From contig BROG01000374.1 in assembly GCA_030159075.1 (NCBI GenBank), positions 372,001-436,000 on the forward strand: a stretch of DNA of 64,000 bases, written 5' to 3'. Source of the DNA: Atrina japonica (Eukaryota; Mollusca; Bivalvia; Pterioida; Pinnidae). Position 1 is the first letter of the stretch. Each line of letters starts with the position of its first letter. The notes below the pieces were generated by a model. It ran no database searches, was not told the origin of the DNA, and saw only the letters and a program-made list of their open reading frames with translations. Positions 1 to 13,900 of this stretch are shown one piece after another. Both the position numbers and the translations under genes were made by a program.

Positions 1-177
1 GGAAAGTATTCTGAATGATTCATTTGGGCAGTAATCAGAGCAATAATAGTTCTGAATATTAAGAAATTTGTGGAAAGTATTCTGAATAATGAGATGATTT
101 TGAAAGTTATTTGAAAAATAATTTGTTTTGGAAAAGTGTTCCGTCTCCTGGTATACTCTTATTCTATGTCCATTTCT

Positions 178-850
178 AGTGCTGTCATGGTTAAGACTTA
201 TGACTGAGTGGTTAGCCATGATCTCTGGATAACAGCCATGACCTCTGAGGATAAGAGCCATGACCTCTGGGGAGTCATGATTGAGTGATTAAGAGCCATG
301 GATGAGCAGTTAAGAGCCATGACTGAGTGGTGAAGAGCCATGATTAAGTGGTTAAAAGATATGGCTGGGTGGATAAGAGCATGGCTAAGTGATTAAGAGC
401 CATTGCTGTGCAGGTAGAACCATGACTGATTAGTTAAGAGACATGATTAAGTGGTTAAATGCCATGACTGATTGGTTAAGAGCAATGATTGAGCGGTTAA
501 AAGCCATGGCTGAGTGGTTAAGGGTCATTACTAAGTGGTTAAGAACCATGGATGAGCAGTTAATAGCCATGGCTGAGTGGTGAAGACCCATTATTGAGTG
601 GTTAAAAGCCATGATTAAGCAGTTAAAAGCCATGACCTCTGTGGATAAGAGCCATGGCCTCTGTGGTTAAAAGCCATGACACCAAGTGGTTAAGAGCCAT
701 GGCCTAGCAGTTAAGAGTCATGACCGAGTGGTTATGAACCACGGCTGAGAAGAAGTTCAAAAACCATGGCCAAATGGTTAGTAGCCATGGCTGATAAGTT
801 AAGAGCCATAGATCAATGATTTAATGGTTAAACCATGGCTTAAATCAAGA
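178..850. repeat. Degenerate ~20-bp minisatellite (GCCATG-type)
   Basis: About thirty diverged tandem units of the form AGCCATGACTGAGTGGTTAA. Units differ by point changes and short indels, which suggests an old array. The ATG/CAT content creates spurious short ORFs on the minus strand. Confidence 0.9.
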
Positions 851-1660
851 CATCATTCTTACCCTAGCTCAAGTCCCAAGGCAAATTGGCACTTTTACAA
901 GTGAGGTTTTGATAGTTTATGAAAACTTATTCCTGCTACATTTACAAAGAGGACCTGATTTAGTTGTACATGTAAGTCACAAGTCCCGATTTATTGCAAA
1001 AGTTACAAGTCCTAAGTGTGGTTTAACGACTAAGGCATTTCGCAAAATGCGCCTCTAGAGTTAGAATACGGCACATTACAACTCTATCAAGAAGGGGAAT
1101 CCCCTCAGTTTAGTATCACAACATACCAATACAACTCCTTCAGATGTTCGTATTTCTGAAGAGCTGTGCTCACAATAAATCTAAGTTTATATTCTCACTA
1201 AATTGAGATATGTAAATGCTGAATATCCGGGCATCACAACAGAGTTATTAAGTTCCCAATTGATTTGGATTTGGACTGAAATGTGGAGTCAAGGTGGGTG
1301 TCCTGCTAGCAAGGGGAGCTGACTCTTCCAGTGCACTTGATCCCACCTCTAGATCCTCCACGTCCAATAATTGTCATACATTCAATGTCTTATAAATTTC
1401 CATTCCCAGTTTGTAATTGTATTTATGATTATATAGGAAAATTTGTTGGTTTACTGATGGAAGAATTTTTCTATATAACTGAAAAACAATGGGTAATCAA
1501 AGATTATAAAGGAAGTGGGGTGTGTAAAAATTGCTTAAAATTGCAGCAAACCAATACAAAGTAATACCACTTAACAGTTGCCAGCAGTGATGGATTTGCT
1601 GGGAAATTTCTAAATCCATTCATGTTGCCAAACTGAACATAAAGAAGAAGACAGGTTTGA
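851..1660. other. Intergenic stretch, nothing recognised
   Basis: No coding signal, RNA gene or repeat recognised on either strand. Confidence 0.5.
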
Positions 1661-3641
1661 ACTTTTACATGTAAAACTTTTTATTTGTATCTGTACAACT
1701 GTGTAAACATATCTAATGTCTATACATCTCGTGTTACAATAAGCACCAATGTGAAAATGTTATCAACTCTTCTACTAATGTTATGCTGCAGTGCAGAAAT
1801 GACATGATGAATTTGTCCTCGTTCCGTCAATGTCTGCACAAGGGATGAATCAACAAGGGATGAATTATAACACTTCGTACGTGTTTGAAAAAAAAAAATT
1901 ATGAACTAGGTTACATTAATTACCGGGGGGGTATAATTTTCATTAAAAATAGAGATGATGCAAGATATTTAAAGAAACATATCAATATTTTAAAAATATA
2001 ATGAAATTACACTGTATACATATATATATATATCTTTCTGGTAACTCATTATAGGCCTGATATGTTATTGTACTCCATAAATGTTAATGCAAGGTTCAAA
2101 CCAAGCTTTAAGCAACCGAGGACAAAAAAGATAAAAATTCTTTCAAGGACACAATCTTTACTTCAAAACTTTCTAAATTTTATCTGTGAATTTTCAATCC
2201 TTACCACAAAGAATGACATAATTGAGAGACAAAAATCAAATTTTTTTTCCAAACTATTATTTGTATGTTGCAAAATACAAGTGTAACTGATGAATTTAGG
2301 AGAAGTTTTGCAGCAGTTCTTTTATTTAAATAAAAGACACAATAAGTTTATTCAGTTTGTATGCCCAAGATGAAAACTAAAGTCGGCATGGAGATTAACA
2401 TTTACATAAAAAAAAAAAGAGTTTAAACAAGTAAATGAGAATACACAGCATATTATTTACTTAAGTATGGATACCTACGGCAAAGTATTATGTCACTGTA
2501 GACGAGTTTAAATAAGATATATATGCAAGAATATGATGTCGTTATTTTCAGTAACTAGTCTCCTTGCCCCCCGGTCCAGAATGAAAAAAAATAATAATAA
2601 TGAAATAATGATAACAAATATAACAAATATATATTCTCATTAAAACATATAGCTTTTGTAAAGATTGATTATATATTAGGATGCTGACATTAAAACCAGA
2701 AAGATTATACTGGTGGAATAATTGTTCTTTCTGAGTAAGAAGAAAAAAGTAAACTATTACTTCAAAACTTTACATTAGTAATTTCTTCTTTAATTTTCAA
2801 AATTGATACAGAGCTTGGACTTGGATACAGTCATAAAGAAATATGTACAAATAATTCCAAACATGTTTAGAAAAAAAAAACCAACATTCAAAAATAAAGC
2901 AAAATATATATAACATCTGTAAACTATTTTGCTGAGGTGAAAAAAAATTTCAAAACTCTAAACTCATCGACACCTGTAAAAGGAATGGACTCTTCCTTGC
3001 ATAACTGATCCAGTCCCGTTAAATTGTGTCTTTAAGAGTGATGAAATGTAATCGTGTTGAAATCAATCACCACAGAACTTTAGTGTTAATTGATATCTTC
3101 TATTTGGCCAAAAATTAAAAAAAAAGATAAAAGATTCGTTTGTTGTGTTCCTACCTACCCATCTAAAAAAAATTTCGTATTCTTTTTATTTCTTATAAAA
3201 AATGTTTAAAGAAAAAAAAATGCCTCTGGCCAACCCACTTGTACAACTACTGGTTGGGGCATACCAAACACATGATTATTTTAATGATGATCTAAATCTA
3301 ACTCTGTACAGGAATCCATAACCATTTTATTTTGGTATCATCTTACATATAACACACATTTGTAGTTGATTGACAATAGTTGTACAGTGAAATGTTCACA
3401 TTTAGATTATTCGCAAAGGGAAATAACTCGTGCAACACATGACAATTGAACAACAACAAAATGTTAAATTAAAGCTGTCAAAGAAACAAAATGATTGCTT
3501 ATCAGAGACTCAGAAGCAGATATGGAAGATTGTCAATAAATCAGAACATCCAGTCAACACATTGCATCACACCAATATCTGACGGTGGAATCAATTGAAT
3601 AATTCTTGCAATGACCCAAAAGAATAATAGAATCTACCTCT

Positions 3642-3758
3642 ACCTTGAGTGTGTGACAAAGGAATCTCAGTCCGAGGGTAAGACCTTGGCAAGCCTTTGG
3701 TTTGTCATTCAAGTATCTTATTATGAGGATTGAGATTCCTTTGTCACACCATCAAGGT
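3642..3758. repeat. Inverted repeat with ~32-bp arms
   Basis: Left arm 3,642-3,673 begins ACCTTGAGTGTGTGACAAAG; right arm 3,727-3,758 is its reverse complement with about three mismatches (ACCTTGATGGTGTGACAAAG when inverted). The loop is about 53 bases. If the 3' UTR reaches this far, the transcript would form a long hairpin. A small foldback transposon is the other explanation. Confidence 0.85.
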
Positions 3759-5556
3759 AAGAAGGGTTGATTGTTTTTCTCCCATATTTTAAATACATAC
3801 ATAGATCTACGCAAATAACATCTGACATGCACAGCATTTTAGATGTCAAAAAACTCCTACATCATATAAATTGTATTGTGACATCATAGCGCATGTAGCT
3901 TGTCAGTACCCTAGCGGTTGACAAGGAAATCATTCCCTGTTTAAATGAAGGAAAAATAGGAGAAAAATACAATCAGTTTACCTGTACCAGGTACATCTCC
4001 TCTGGTTAAAGATTCACATTTTTTTTGTTTACTTGTACCTCAAAAATATTAAAACATCAAACTATTGAAGATTGAAATGAATTTAAAATTCTACATACAT
4101 ACAGCTGCAGAATAAATGAAGAGACTTCTGTATGTATGTTCTCTATTACAAAGATGATTTATTTTGTAAGAAATAATGCATGAAGTCTCACTTTTCTAAA
4201 TAATTTACCTTTTCTCTAATTACTTACTCAAATACATTGTAAGTGAAGTCTTTGTATACCTTGTATTTGAGGGAAAAATCCTCTGATGAAATGAAACGGG
4301 AATATATTATATTATTGGAGTAAAATGAATAAATAATTAATCTGTACTACCAGACATTTAAAACAAATTAATTTTGTAAACAAAAAATGTTAAAGACAAC
4401 AGATTTTTACATGCTTTTTCAGCCGCCTTAAATTTCTTGTAAAATTTCAAAACTCTTTAAAGATTCAGAGTGCCATTTGCATAAGCCCTGATGGGCTAAA
4501 CATTTTTTACTCAAAAATTACGAACACCCAACATATAAACAATTTTCAATTAAATTTTAAAAATTTTTGCTATGAAAATTGCAAATTCTGGATAAAAATG
4601 TGAAAACAATCCTCTGAATATATAGCAACATTCCATCATACTATAGTCACTATATGCCTTTCTGGCACTAAAATAAAATATAAAGGTTGCTAGGCAACTC
4701 GATTTTAAACTATAACTTTTTATATTAAATAGATCTGTAAAAATTTAGTTAAGAAATAAAGGTCAATGTAAAAATTATCTTCATAAAATAACTGTAAATA
4801 AGAAATCCTCTATATATTATCAACTTTCACTTTTTAAGTACTAAAATCTATCAAGATATTCTATTGTTTTAACCTAGAAAACAATTGTGATAATTTCTGA
4901 TTAAGCTACAATTAATGTTCAAACAAATCTTTAATATTGGATAACAAGAATGGATTCACAAAAAATATGGAACCAAATGTGTACTATAATATTTTTGAAG
5001 GTGGGTTATCTGTTTACAATCGGCCAGTGATTTTCAAATAGTATATCATTAAAGAATGTCTAAAAGAAAAACCCCATTTTGTTTTTGCAAGGGATATGTA
5101 AAGTGTCCCTAACATTAGCTAAGAATTAGATAAAGTCACCTTGTAGATTAGGTGGGAAGGAAACTAAGAAATCAACATTGGTTTCTGATCGTGGTTCCTA
5201 AAAGTGTGCTACAATTAGATTACTTCATCATTACTCAAACATTAACATTATGATAACAACAATGACATGCCCACACACATGAAATGTACATAATGTAGAG
5301 AAATATATCCAGTTAGCTTTACATGAAAATGATTTGAAAATATGCTCTCCATACACATCCTTTTTCTATTTAAAAAGATTTCCTCAGAATTACATAGCTA
5401 CAAACAAAATATCTCACTGTTTAAATGTATCTTCTGGAGTAAATGCAAGATTAACAAAGCTTCTGAACAAAATTTACATCACCTGAGATGACTCAGGTTG
5501 GTATAGAAATATATCACTATCTCTCAAATGAAACAAGAAACTGCTAACAGTGGTGT

Positions 5557-5786
5557 GGCTGAATTGCAAAGCAATACATCTGGAATCTGAATTTCTGGGT
5601 CACGGTAAAAATATAGGTCACAGTAAACTAGTGACATCATGTTGTCATCATGTGAAGGTACAAAGTGATACTCTCAATGGTTTTTCTCTCACAACAGAGC
5701 TAACCACAAAAAACTAATCCAAATTCTTGATGCAGACAGACAGACATTATCACTTCATAGGCTGCTATTTGCTTTGCAACACAGCC
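5557..5786. mobile_element. ~230-bp TIR mini-element, copy 1
   Basis: Starts GGCTGAATTGCAAAGCAATA; the right end inverted reads GGCTGTGTTGCAAAGCAAAT. The interior has AGGTCA-rich stretches and a CATCATGTGAA motif shared with the copies at 39,485 and 46,561. Non-coding, so non-autonomous. Confidence 0.8.
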
Positions 5787-7847
5787 AAAAATGCTGGAAT
5801 AAGATATATATATATATACCAATGGTACCTACATGATAAAAGAGAGAGTGGAAATCACAGATTACAAAACTGAATTGTGAACAAAAAGAGGTTTTGTTTT
5901 TCAAATATGAAAATGAACAAAAGAGCAAAAAACATAAACTTCCATTATTCACATGGATAAAAAAAGTAACAGTTATCCCAGACATTAGAGAAATACAAAA
6001 TATGTAAAATTGTATAAATCTAGTTTTAAATTGACAGAATTGTAAATTTTTCAAGGTTAATAAAACTTCACGCTGACACAAAAAACAGTCCAAACTGTGA
6101 AATAAATAATAATATGGAATAAGCTGACATTCAGGCCTAACCAACTATATAATTTTGTTTATTTAGGATCAAATACCAGAAAATTTAGTTATGAAATCCT
6201 ATTTTGTACCACAGAAACAGTTGGAAGTATAGAAGTAGGAAGATCCAGACTGTGTGTTTTATTGTTTTCCAGACATCTCTCAGTTCTTTTTATATCATCT
6301 CTCATCACCATAAAGAAGGGACAATGACTTTAGCAAGATTGTGTCTCCATTTGAGTCCATGCCATAGCCAAGTACAATGTATGTGGTATAAAGGGAGACA
6401 ACTCTGTAAATATTTTTTTTATACACAATATGGCATTCTTTTTAGCTATCCATTTTTAAAGTTGGATGTACATACAACAGCCATAAACAAAGCACAGATT
6501 AAATAAAATTCCCTACTGGTTGGGCAGTCCAAGAATATTCATCCAACTCATTAAACTTCTGCCTTGGATGTGATACATTTGGAAACATAGCAACTAAAAA
6601 CCGCATCATTAGATATTCTTCAAAATTTAAATTGTAAATAGGCCAAAGGTCAATTTTATCTTATTTCCTCGTAAACACAACCATACACATAAATATAGTA
6701 ACTGACCATATTTCTACAATGCCTAAATTGTAAGTGGCCACATTTCAAAGTACTATATCCACAAATGTTCAAATCTGTCATTTTCAACTCTCTTTACACA
6801 GAAAAATATTTCAAATACAAATTTATATTCCTACTTGGTTATCAAATTTGTACAATAGAACCTGTCTTGCCTGTCTTCTGAAACCACTTAGTTAAATAAC
6901 TATAAATAAAACCTCTTCTGGGAGACCACATTTCAGTGGCAGATTGACTTGATTCTCAAGACAGTTTCAACACTAAAAATTTGATCATTTCATGATTAAA
7001 TACTAAAATTACAAAAAATAAAAATGCTATTGTCTTCTCTCTCTCTCTTGATCTCTGCAACATCAAAATATTACTTTCAATTTATTATGCTTTTTATATA
7101 GTTTTTCCACCTTAATCATGAGTACTCAGTTCAACTCTCAATAAACTAGAAAAAGTCTTCAGAAGCATATGAACTATGGATCAGAACACATGTTTGAGAA
7201 TCACAACACAATCATCATGGCTGAGTTGTGTAAAGTCATACAAAATCCAAAGATAATGCAATAAAACTGCAAATTTATAAATCTAAAAACATCAATTCTC
7301 TCCTACTGTTGTCTGGAGAAGAATAAAACAATAAATTAAAAAAAAATCCTATGTGGAGATTTAATCAGTTTATACCTATGGTGTATAAATAAATAGTTTA
7401 TACACTATGCACACACCTCACACATTAACAGAAGGCAATGGATCAGAGAAGATGTCACCTGAGGAATGCAGGTGATCTAAAACCCAGAAAAAAAATCAAC
7501 CCTTGTATTTGTAAAACTATCTAAAAGCTATATAAAAGCGATGAAAACCTCAAAGAATGTCTCTGAATATATTACTGAAAGTGTGAAAGGCATTAGCTTT
7601 GTTTATTTCTTGTTTTTTTTCTTTATATAAATCTTGCAACTCTTGACACACACACAAACAAAATTCCGTAAGAAACAATACATAAACAAAATTTAAAACA
7701 TAACAACTAAACTGCCACATTTGTAATCTTTCGAGCTCTGTTGAGAGTCTGTCACATGATCTACATAGAAAGTTCTATGGAGAAGTTTAACCACCTTCCA
7801 CTCTCTATGAAGAAGTTAAACGACCTTCCACTCTCTATAGCAGGTAA

Positions 7848-7938
7848 CTACGACGACGCTGGCTGATTACTGTCCAATCTGCTGAAAAGACGAATTCTGT
7901 GAGCACTGTGTGTAGCGCTGTTGATAACTTCCATCCAC
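7848..7938 (-). CDS. FARP1: FARP1 last coding exon and stop
   Basis: 91 nt, entered in phase 2. Acceptor TATGATTGGCAG|GTGGATGG; the split arginine is followed by [20 protein letters not shown] and LDSNQPASS, then TAG at 7,848-7,850. WMEVI closes the C-terminal PH2 helix exactly as in FARP1. The tail is about 20 residues after the PH2 helix. A 3.1 kb intron carrying the 86-bp satellite separates it from the previous exon. Confidence 0.93.
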
Positions 7939-10900
7939 CTGCCAATCATAAAGAGGTAAATTACTTGAAAATCTTAGACAGATTAATGTATCACCCAATT
8001 ATGAAATGAATGTCAAGAAATGTTTTGCAAACACTATGGGACTATGAAAATCACACATGTATTTGACACTGTTTAGTGATGTCACAGCTGGGCAACAGTT
8101 CATCAGACTTGGGTGAAACAGTTAACTGTTGAACAACTGTGATATCACCGATTAAAACTTGACATGAAAGTCAGAAATAATTCAAAATGATATATACTGA
8201 TAATCTATTAACTGTTGAACAGTTGTGATATCACCGATTAAAACTTGACATGAAAGTCAGAAATAATTCAAAATGATATATACTGATAATCTATTAACTG
8301 TTGAACAGTTGTGATATCACCGATTAAAACTTGACATGAAAGTCAGAAATAATTCAAAATGATATATACTGATAATCTATTAACCGTTGAACAGTTGTGA
8401 TATCACTGATTAAAACTTGACATGAAAGTCAGAAATAATTCAAAATGATATATACTGATAATCTATTAACTGTTGAACAGTTGTGATATCACCGATTAAA
8501 ACTTGACATGAAAGTCAGAAATAATTCAAAATGATATATACTGATAATCTATTAACTGTTGAACAGTTGTGATATCACCGATTAAAACTTGACATGAAAG
8601 TCAGAAATAATTCAAAATGATATATACTGATAATCTATTAACCGTTGAACAGTTGTGATATCACCGATTAAAACTTGACATGAAAGTCAAAAATAATTCA
8701 AAATGATATATACTGATAATCTATTAACCGTTGAACAGTTGTGATATCACCGATTAAAACTTGACATGAAAGTCAGAAATAATTCAAAATGATATATACT
8801 GATAATCTATTAACTGTTGAACAGTTGTGATATCACCTATTAAAACTTGACATGAAAGTCAGAAATAATTCAAAATGATATATACTGATAATCCATTAAC
8901 CGTTGAACAGGTGTGATATCACCGATTAAAACTTGACATGAAAGTCAGAAATAATTCAAAATGATATATACTGATAATCTATTAACCGTTGAACAGTTGT
9001 GATATCACCGATTAAAACTTGACATGAAAGTCAGAAATAATTCAAAATGATATATACTGATAATCTATTAACCGTTGAACAGTTGTGATATCACCGATTA
9101 AAACTTGACATGAAATAATTCAAAATTATATATACTGAAAATCTATAACACATTTATACATAGGGCATTTGGTAATCAAAGGACTGAAAGTCCTGAAAGG
9201 AAAGTCCTTTGTCAAATCTGAATTGGTGAATTTAAAAGAGAATATATATCTGTATGTACATGCAGTTACTGTTTAACCTGGGAATATACATCCTTGAACT
9301 ACTAAAATCAGAAATGAGTATAGGCTGTCGTATACCATGGTACATCTTTAAAACAAAACATTTATTTGAAATACAAGAAATTAGTGGATGCTTATATTTG
9401 ATTGTGCATCAGTAGAAATTTATACATTGTATGATTCGTTTACACTGTCATTACAAAACAGCAGACATACAGAGTCAGATTTAGATTTACATGTACAGTC
9501 ATGGGACATATATATATTTTCACTTATGTTATTTTCTTCTTTGTTTTATATACAACCAATCATTTTTAAATGGTGGTAAAATCCAGAATTTTGCAAAATT
9601 GTACACATTTATGATAGATCTAGGACAAATTAATATTTTTGAAATATATATGCATTTTTAAATTATCATGTTTATTTACAGTATTTTTCTCACGATATAA
9701 TTTTGTAAATTCTGCAATTATTCTTTCAGTCTAATGAAATATGTCAAAATTTACTTGAAGTAATTTTATCCCCCCAGAATCATTATTTTCTCAAAATGAA
9801 CAAAAGAATATCTAAATTTCAAAATGATTTAAAAAATTAATTCAATTTCCTTCATGTAAACTTAAAATATTTGAAATATTGCTTAAATTATTGGATTCTG
9901 TGTGAATTTAAAAATTGTTGGTTTTATATAAAACAACAAAGAAAATAATCTAAGTGACAAGTATTTATGTTCTGTTGTTGTAGATCTATCATGACTTTTA
10001 ACAGCTTTAAAAAATGTTGCATTATTCAGTTCCCTTTACTCCCTAATTTTTTAACACAAAAACATTTGTTCAACAACCTTAAAATTACATTGTTATTTGG
10101 TATGTAAAAGGAGTAATAAATGTAGATCAATGTCTCAAAAACGAATTTGGTTAAAAAAATTAAACATCAGGTCGAACTCATTTAAAGTTGAAACACCCAT
10201 GGTAACGATGACCAATGTAAATACATCAACTAAAACCACCTGGCTAGACTTTAAAACTCTATTACTGGCAGGAATCATGCAATCGCTAGCTGCATTAAAG
10301 TTTGTGCTATCCGACCAGAACCTTGATCAAGTAAACTGGTTTTTATTCTCTCACGAATGAACAGAATTTACAGCACACCAGAAAAGCATCTTACTCGATG
10401 TCAGACATTAATGGTTTAATCGTGAATTTGTCTATTATTACTGCCGCTAGTAAGCTTGAAAACTTAAATAATCTATCAGGTAGGTAAAAATTCATGTTGT
10501 ATGAATGAAAAGGAAACAATGATTTCAGTTTCTAAATAACACAAATTAAAATGGGTATCAATGTCAAATTCAGCAAAGTTGAACTGGGGGAATTTCCCTT
10601 ATCAACAAGTGTCCTATGTCACGTGACTATAATAATTCATCACAGCATTTTCTATTGTCTTCTTTGTTGAATTTTAGTTTCAATGATTTTGCAAATTAAA
10701 AGAAACAAGTGTCCTAGTTCAGGAATTATAAGGAGTGAGTATGTGAATGAAACAAGATTCAAATTAGACACAAAAAAGTATTTTAATGGTTGAATCTCAG
10801 GTAACTACTTTCTACAGCACAAGTAGTACTTCAGCAAATCCTATGGCGCATTGATTTTTGAATGGGGAAGCTGACGATGCTTAATTGGGTACATGGAAAA

Positions 10901-13900
10901 ACCTGAGGAGTTCTGAGCCTGTCATAGCAATAAGGCCTTGCCTTAATAATAAAACTAATCCCATGATTCCATGCATAAAACATGGAAAATACCCATTCCT
11001 CAATTATGCAAATCAAGGTCTTATGGTAAAATAATTTCTGACTATCTCACCTTTCAAATGTGTATTCTGACTCAGCTCTAAAGAAATAAACATGATTCTT
11101 GAATTGTAATTTGAACACATGATCCTTGTGAATTCCATCGTCTTCTTCAGGAGTATTGACAGCGTAGCCGAGGAGTGGGAGGCTCGCAAGAGGGAAATCA
11201 TCCTGAAAAGCAAACAATATGATCATAATGCAGACAATATTGGTTTTATGATCACCTATAGTCATATAAATAGAAAACACACACCAACCAAAGCATATCA
11301 TAGAGACAACATGGAGAGAAAGAGGAACTTGGAAATATTTTTTCTTTCTTTTTTAAAAAAAAAAGAAATTCCTAGCTATCATTCCTTTCAATAAAATTAC
11401 AGTAGAACCTTGATAAGTCGAAGTTAAAGGGACCATCTGGATGGAAAAGTTCGAAACATTGAGACTTCGACTCATGCATAGTAACTGAGAACCATACGTT
11501 TTTAGTTTCACAGGTTCTATAAGGTGTATATGACTGTTTCGAAACCATTTAAGACATGTACGGTCATTATGATTAATAATTAGTGATAAAGTTAACTAAA
11601 TTTTTTGTGAAATTAAAACACTGAGTGTTTATGAGAAGGAGAGAAATTATTGTGGGGCAATTTCATACACATGCAAATTTTTACTTCGAATTATATGTAG
11701 GAATTTTCATTGTTTTTATAAAAATAGGCTCAAATATTTATTTGAAACAAAACATCAAGAAATTCGACTCATAAAAGTTCAAATTATAGAATGTTTATAA
11801 ATAGCATTAAATAACAAAATTATTCCAGACTTTGTGAATAACTCGAAACATCAAGAGATTCGACTCATTAAAGTTCTACTGTATATTGAAAACAAAATAC
11901 ATTTTATCCAACACATCTATAGAAATCGTATTGTTGTGTAAAGTAACTGTCAAGGGTAAAAGTGACTTTGATTTTGGCAAACATGATGAAGACATTACAT
12001 ATGCAAACTAACACTTACCTGGTATGTTTTGAAGAAAAATAAACAAAAATTTGTAAACACAACCCAAAGCTTTTGCCAGCCATTGCTGTTCTTGAATTTT
12101 CTAAGTAAGTAACCACTCAGCTGATTCTGTAAAAGAAAAGTAAGATGTTCAGCGATTTGTTTTTCTCCAGTAACAAAATGTCACCAACTATAAGTGAAGT
12201 ACCACAAATTTTGACCTATGGACTGACGCCAATGCAGTAAGGGTTCTGCTGTGTGCTATACTTGCTGTGACACAGGACCTTGGCTTTTGGTCTTATCTAA
12301 AAGACCATTATTTTAACTACTCATGTCGAGTGTTTGGAGCATGGGAGTATGGGATAAATAAAACAGCTAAATCACTGTCATATTTTTACAGAAGACATAC
12401 CACTGACCACTTGTTTACAGTATGTAATTTATCATATCACCATAATATCACAGCTGTATTGGTTGGTCAGTCAGACACATCTAACAAATTCAATTTCTTT
12501 TTTAGCCTTACCTTGACCGCCCTGTCGTGGTCTCTTACACTAACACTAGTGTTCCTGTGCCAACATACGTGCATTGTAGTATTTGCTCTGTGCTGAATAT
12601 TTTTATCCTGAGATACACCATTCACATCTTCTCCGATATTTTCTACGTTATCTGATGAGCCTATGAAAATTTCATACAATTTAATTTTTGATTTTTTTCT
12701 TATCAGTGAAAAATCATAATTCATTGCATAGTATTGTAAAGTGATATTTATTTTTCAAGTTAGATTTTTAGTTTTCTATGAAATACATATACTACTGTAT
12801 GTCATGGTCTACATAATTACATTAGATCAATATCATATGATATTTACCAGTTGATATTATAACATATTTGATACTTACTAGATGATATTATATGATGCCG
12901 ACAATAGCATATTATATTTACCAGTTGATATTATAACATGTCATTTGATACTTACTAGATGATATTATATGATATTGACTTGCTGACAATATCACATGAT
13001 ATTTACCAGTTGATATTATAACATATCATTTGATACTTACTAGATAATATCATATGATTCTGACTTGCTGACAATATCATATGATATTTACCAACTGACA
13101 TTATAACACTCCATTTGGTACTTACTGGATGATATAATATGATACTTGTTGATGATATGATATTATATGATATTAACTGCTGATGATATTATATAATACT
13201 TACTGGATGATAACATATGATACTTACTGGATGATATTATATAATACTTACTGGATGATAACATATGATACTTACTGGATGATATCATATAATACTTACT
13301 TGTTGATGATTTTAGACTAGGATATCTAAATTTATCATCTGTTCTGTTCTTTGCCTTTGTAATGGCATCATTTAAATCTTCAATCCATTTATCTTTCTCT
13401 TCTTGTGAGCTAAAAATCAAAATTATTTGAATTTAAACTAAAAGAAAAGTAGAACAACATCTAGGACAAAAGTCCAACGGCATTGTTACAGTCACTCAAG
13501 CCCAAACACATAAATTTTGGCCATCGGAATAGCACTATTCTATGGTCTTATTACTTACGTCAAAGCAAATGTATGTCAGGAGATTCTTCAAGTGAGCATT
13601 ACATACCAGGGAATCTTGGGTCTCAAAATTTTCATCCAAACGGCCAGTAAAATGCACTCAGGTTCTTAGCAAAAGAATTACAACTTGTGCTATATAACAC
13701 AAGGTTTTACAACACAGAAGTTTCCCCAAACACTGCAGCATCTACCGACATGCATATCTGTGTCCCGAGTATTTTGTTGTTTTGCAAACTACACACAGTG
13801 GAAATTAATTCTAATAATAATCAACTTGCTTAAGAGACAACCTGACTTTACTTCCAGACTTAAAATATTCAATCTCCTGAATATTTCTTACAGAATATTG

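Larger units (their letters stand above)
1661..7847 (-). other. FARP1 3' UTR and 3' flank, end not resolved
   Basis: AT-rich, non-coding in all frames. AATAAA hexamers on the minus strand occur at 7,602-7,607, 7,081-7,086 and further on to about 1,679-1,684, so the true polyadenylation site cannot be chosen by eye. A 31-bp partly duplicated segment (TAACCACCTTCCACTCTCTAT type) lies at 7,775-7,842. The stretch also holds a TIR element copy (5,557-5,786), a long-armed inverted repeat (3,642-3,758), a short TA run at 5,806-5,817, and around 6,850-6,965 a fragment of the repeat also seen near 18,595-18,730. Confidence 0.5.

Noticed and set aside
430..633. Minus-strand ORF with repeated MAFNHS-type units
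   Set aside because: Translation of the 20-bp minisatellite; no splice sites or protein signature.
5755..6144. 129-residue minus-strand ORF
   Set aside because: Phe/Cys/Tyr-rich translation of AT-rich 3' flank that overlaps a TIR element; no domain or splice context.
8113..9145. CRISPR array
   Set aside because: Contiguous 86-bp units without distinct spacers, in an animal intron; it is a satellite.
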